Shown here: positions 60,603 to 64,000 of the stretch, one piece after another
Position numbering within the stretch: the first letter of the stretch is position 1
Layout of the letters: each line of letters opens with the position of its first letter
Assembly: GCF_021026375.1 (NCBI RefSeq)
Contig: NZ_JAJNDB010000002.1
Span: 186,001-250,000, forward strand
DNA from: Actinomycetospora endophytica
Lineage (GTDB): Bacteria; Actinomycetota; Actinomycetes; Mycobacteriales; Pseudonocardiaceae
Direction: 5' to 3'
Length of the DNA stretch: 64,000 nucleotides
Notes under the pieces: model-generated
The model's input: only the letters and a program-made list of their open reading frames with translations
Database searches by the model: none
What the model was told of the DNA's origin: nothing
Made by a program: the position numbers and the translations under genes

Positions 60603-61433
60603 CTACGGTTCGTCCCAGTCGGCCAGCGTCCAGAACGGGGAGACGGGGCCGGTGCCCGCCCCGAGGGGGTAGGACTCGGCGACCGCCCGGCGGATGTAGC
60701 GCTCGGCGAACGCCACCGCGTCGGGCATCTCCAGGCCCCGGGCCAGCCCCGCGCAGGTGGCGCTCGCGAGGGCGTCGCCGGCGCCGTGCACGTGGGGGGT
60801 GTCGATGCGTGGCCCGGAGAACTCCCACGTCCGCTCGCCGTCGGAGAGCAGGTCGGTGACCTCGGGCGAGCCGTGCAGGTGGCCGCCCTTGACCAGCGCC
60901 CAGCGCGCGCCGAGGTCGTGCAGCGCGTCGGCGGCCTTCCCGGCGGACTCGCGGTCGCGCACGGTGATCCCGCAGAGCAGCCGGACCTCGTCCAGGTTCG
61001 GGGTCACCAGCGCGGCGCGGGGGAAGAGCCGGGTGCGGATGGCGTCCATGGCGTCGTCGGCCAGCAGCGGCTCGCCGTACATCGAGGCGGCGACCGGGTC
61101 GACGACGAACGGCACACCCGTGTCGCGCCCGATCCCGACCTCGTCGACGACGTCCGCGACCGCGGAGATGATCTCCGCGGTCGCCAGCATCCCGGTCTTG
61201 GCCGCGCCGACCCCGATGTCGCCGACCACGGTCCGGACCTGCGCGGCGACGACGTCCGGGGGCACCAGGTGCACGCCCGAGACGCCGAGCGAGTTCTGCA
61301 CCGTCACGGCGGTGACCGCCACGCACCCGTGCACGCCGCACGCGGTCATCGCCCGGAGGTCGGCCTCGAGCCCGGCGGCGCCGCCGGAGTCGGAACCGGC
61401 GATCGTCAGCGCGCGCGGCGGGGTCTCGGCCAT
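60603..61433 (-). CDS. thiD: HMP/HMP-P kinase ThiD (paralogue 1)
   Basis: A 276-residue ribokinase-fold enzyme phosphorylating HMP and HMP-P. LTIAGSDSGGAAGLEADLRAM, VTAVTVQNSLGVSGVH, AAKTGMLAT, VDPVAASMYGEPLL, LVTPNLDE, ALVKGGHLHG and the anion-hole HGAGDALASA are present, ending YPLGAGTGPVSPFWTL as in mycobacterial ThiD. The active-site GAGD replaces the GTGC of E. coli ThiD; M. tuberculosis ThiD has the same type. ATG 61433. Third gene of thiC-thiD-thiD, separated from its paralogue by a strong hairpin. Confidence 0.92.
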   Translation of the reverse strand: MAETPPRALTIAGSDSGGAAGLEADLRAMTACGVHGCVAVTAVTVQNSLGVSGVHLVPPDVVAAQVRTVVGDIGVGAAKTGMLATAEIISAVADVVDEVGIGRDTGVPFVVDPVAASMYGEPLLADDAMDAIRTRLFPRAALVTPNLDEVRLLCGITVRDRESAGKAADALHDLGARWALVKGGHLHGSPEVTDLLSDGERTWEFSGPRIDTPHVHGAGDALASATCAGLARGLEMPDAVAFAERYIRRAVAESYPLGAGTGPVSPFWTLADWDEP

Positions 61434-61445
61434 GGGGAGCACGCT

Positions 61446-61486
61446 CCCATGTGAACGAATTTGGTCGTCCAGGCGACCAAATCCGT

Positions 61487-61495
<9 letters not shown>
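61446..61495 (-). terminator. 22-bp hairpin between the two thiD genes
   Basis: Arms 61446-61467 and 61474-61495 match at 21 of 22 positions (the exception is a G-U-type change), loop TCCAGG. It overlaps the last three codons and stop of thiD paralogue 2 and ends 13 bp before the next start, so it may reduce read-through into paralogue 1. Confidence 0.75.

Positions 61496-64000
<2,505 letters not shown>

Noticed and set aside
56015-60859. Plus-strand ORF of 1614 codons
   Set aside because: It is the complement of the SARP gene with codon-position GC bias of a shadow, and has no recognisable domain.

Overview
The window is very GC-rich and densely coded, and it carries actinobacterial hallmarks: CarD, a WhiB-like protein, an EspG/PPE-like pair, an F420-type oxidoreductase, an MhuD-like haem oxygenase, a SARP regulator and an NDMA-dependent alcohol dehydrogenase. 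Gene order over 3-19 kb (mhuD, mutY, an Rv3587c-like protein, radA, lpqE, carD, ispD, ispF, cysS, rlmB) follows the Rv3592-Rv3579c block of Mycobacterium tuberculosis. A member of the Pseudonocardiaceae (Pseudonocardia-like) is the best guess. The exact taxon is inference.

Layout. 1-3 kb: a VTT/DedA-like membrane protein and a WYL regulator divergent from an AlkZ-like winged-helix protein, with two matching dyads between them. 3-19 kb: the conserved housekeeping block. disA, normally between radA and the Rv3587c-like gene, is missing and those two genes overlap by their stop codons. A PPE-like/EspG pair, an F420 oxidoreductase and an ADH-MoxR-VWA operon are inserted between ispF and cysS. 19-28 kb: a fluoroacetate-dehalogenase-like hydrolase, a membrane adenylate cyclase, a MEDS/HATPase switch protein, a zinc/manganese ABC importer with a Zur-like dyad, a LacI regulator and a ThrE-type exporter.

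28.9-39.1 kb: an integrated actinomycete integrative and conjugative element (AICE) in the 3' end of tRNA-Thr(TGT), bounded by a 66-bp perfect direct repeat. It carries a GntR regulator, a coupled transfer/excision operon (hypothetical protein, WhiB-like, TraB/FtsK, small membrane protein, hypothetical protein, Xis, Int), a rolling-circle Rep, and a low-GC cargo of a Nudix hydrolase and an 880-aa NB-ARC + KAP double-NTPase membrane protein. The cargo is the best candidate for an undescribed (possibly defence) system. The integrase has lost its catalytic domain and is fused, through three perfect 39-bp repeats, to an unrelated membrane segment, so the element looks trapped.

39-49 kb: accessory metabolism (DoxX-like, ABM monooxygenase under a MerR-type promoter, DUF4180, hydrolases, GXWXG/DUF4334, a glycosyltransferase, AurF-like oxygenase with a divergent TetR, VOC, DUF3159, SGNH). 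49-64 kb: two thiamine blocks, each under a TPP riboswitch (thiO-thiS-thiG with divergent thiE; thiC-thiD-thiD), separated by a P450-SRPBCC-hydrolase operon, a D-2-hydroxyacid dehydrogenase, a hemerythrin protein and a large SARP regulator.

Two dispersed hairpin families stand out in the intergenic DNA. One is REP-like (GTCAGCG-N9-CGCTGAC) at four loci. The other is built around TGAGCAC/GTGCTCA at convergent gene ends, where it supplies stop codons on one or both strands.
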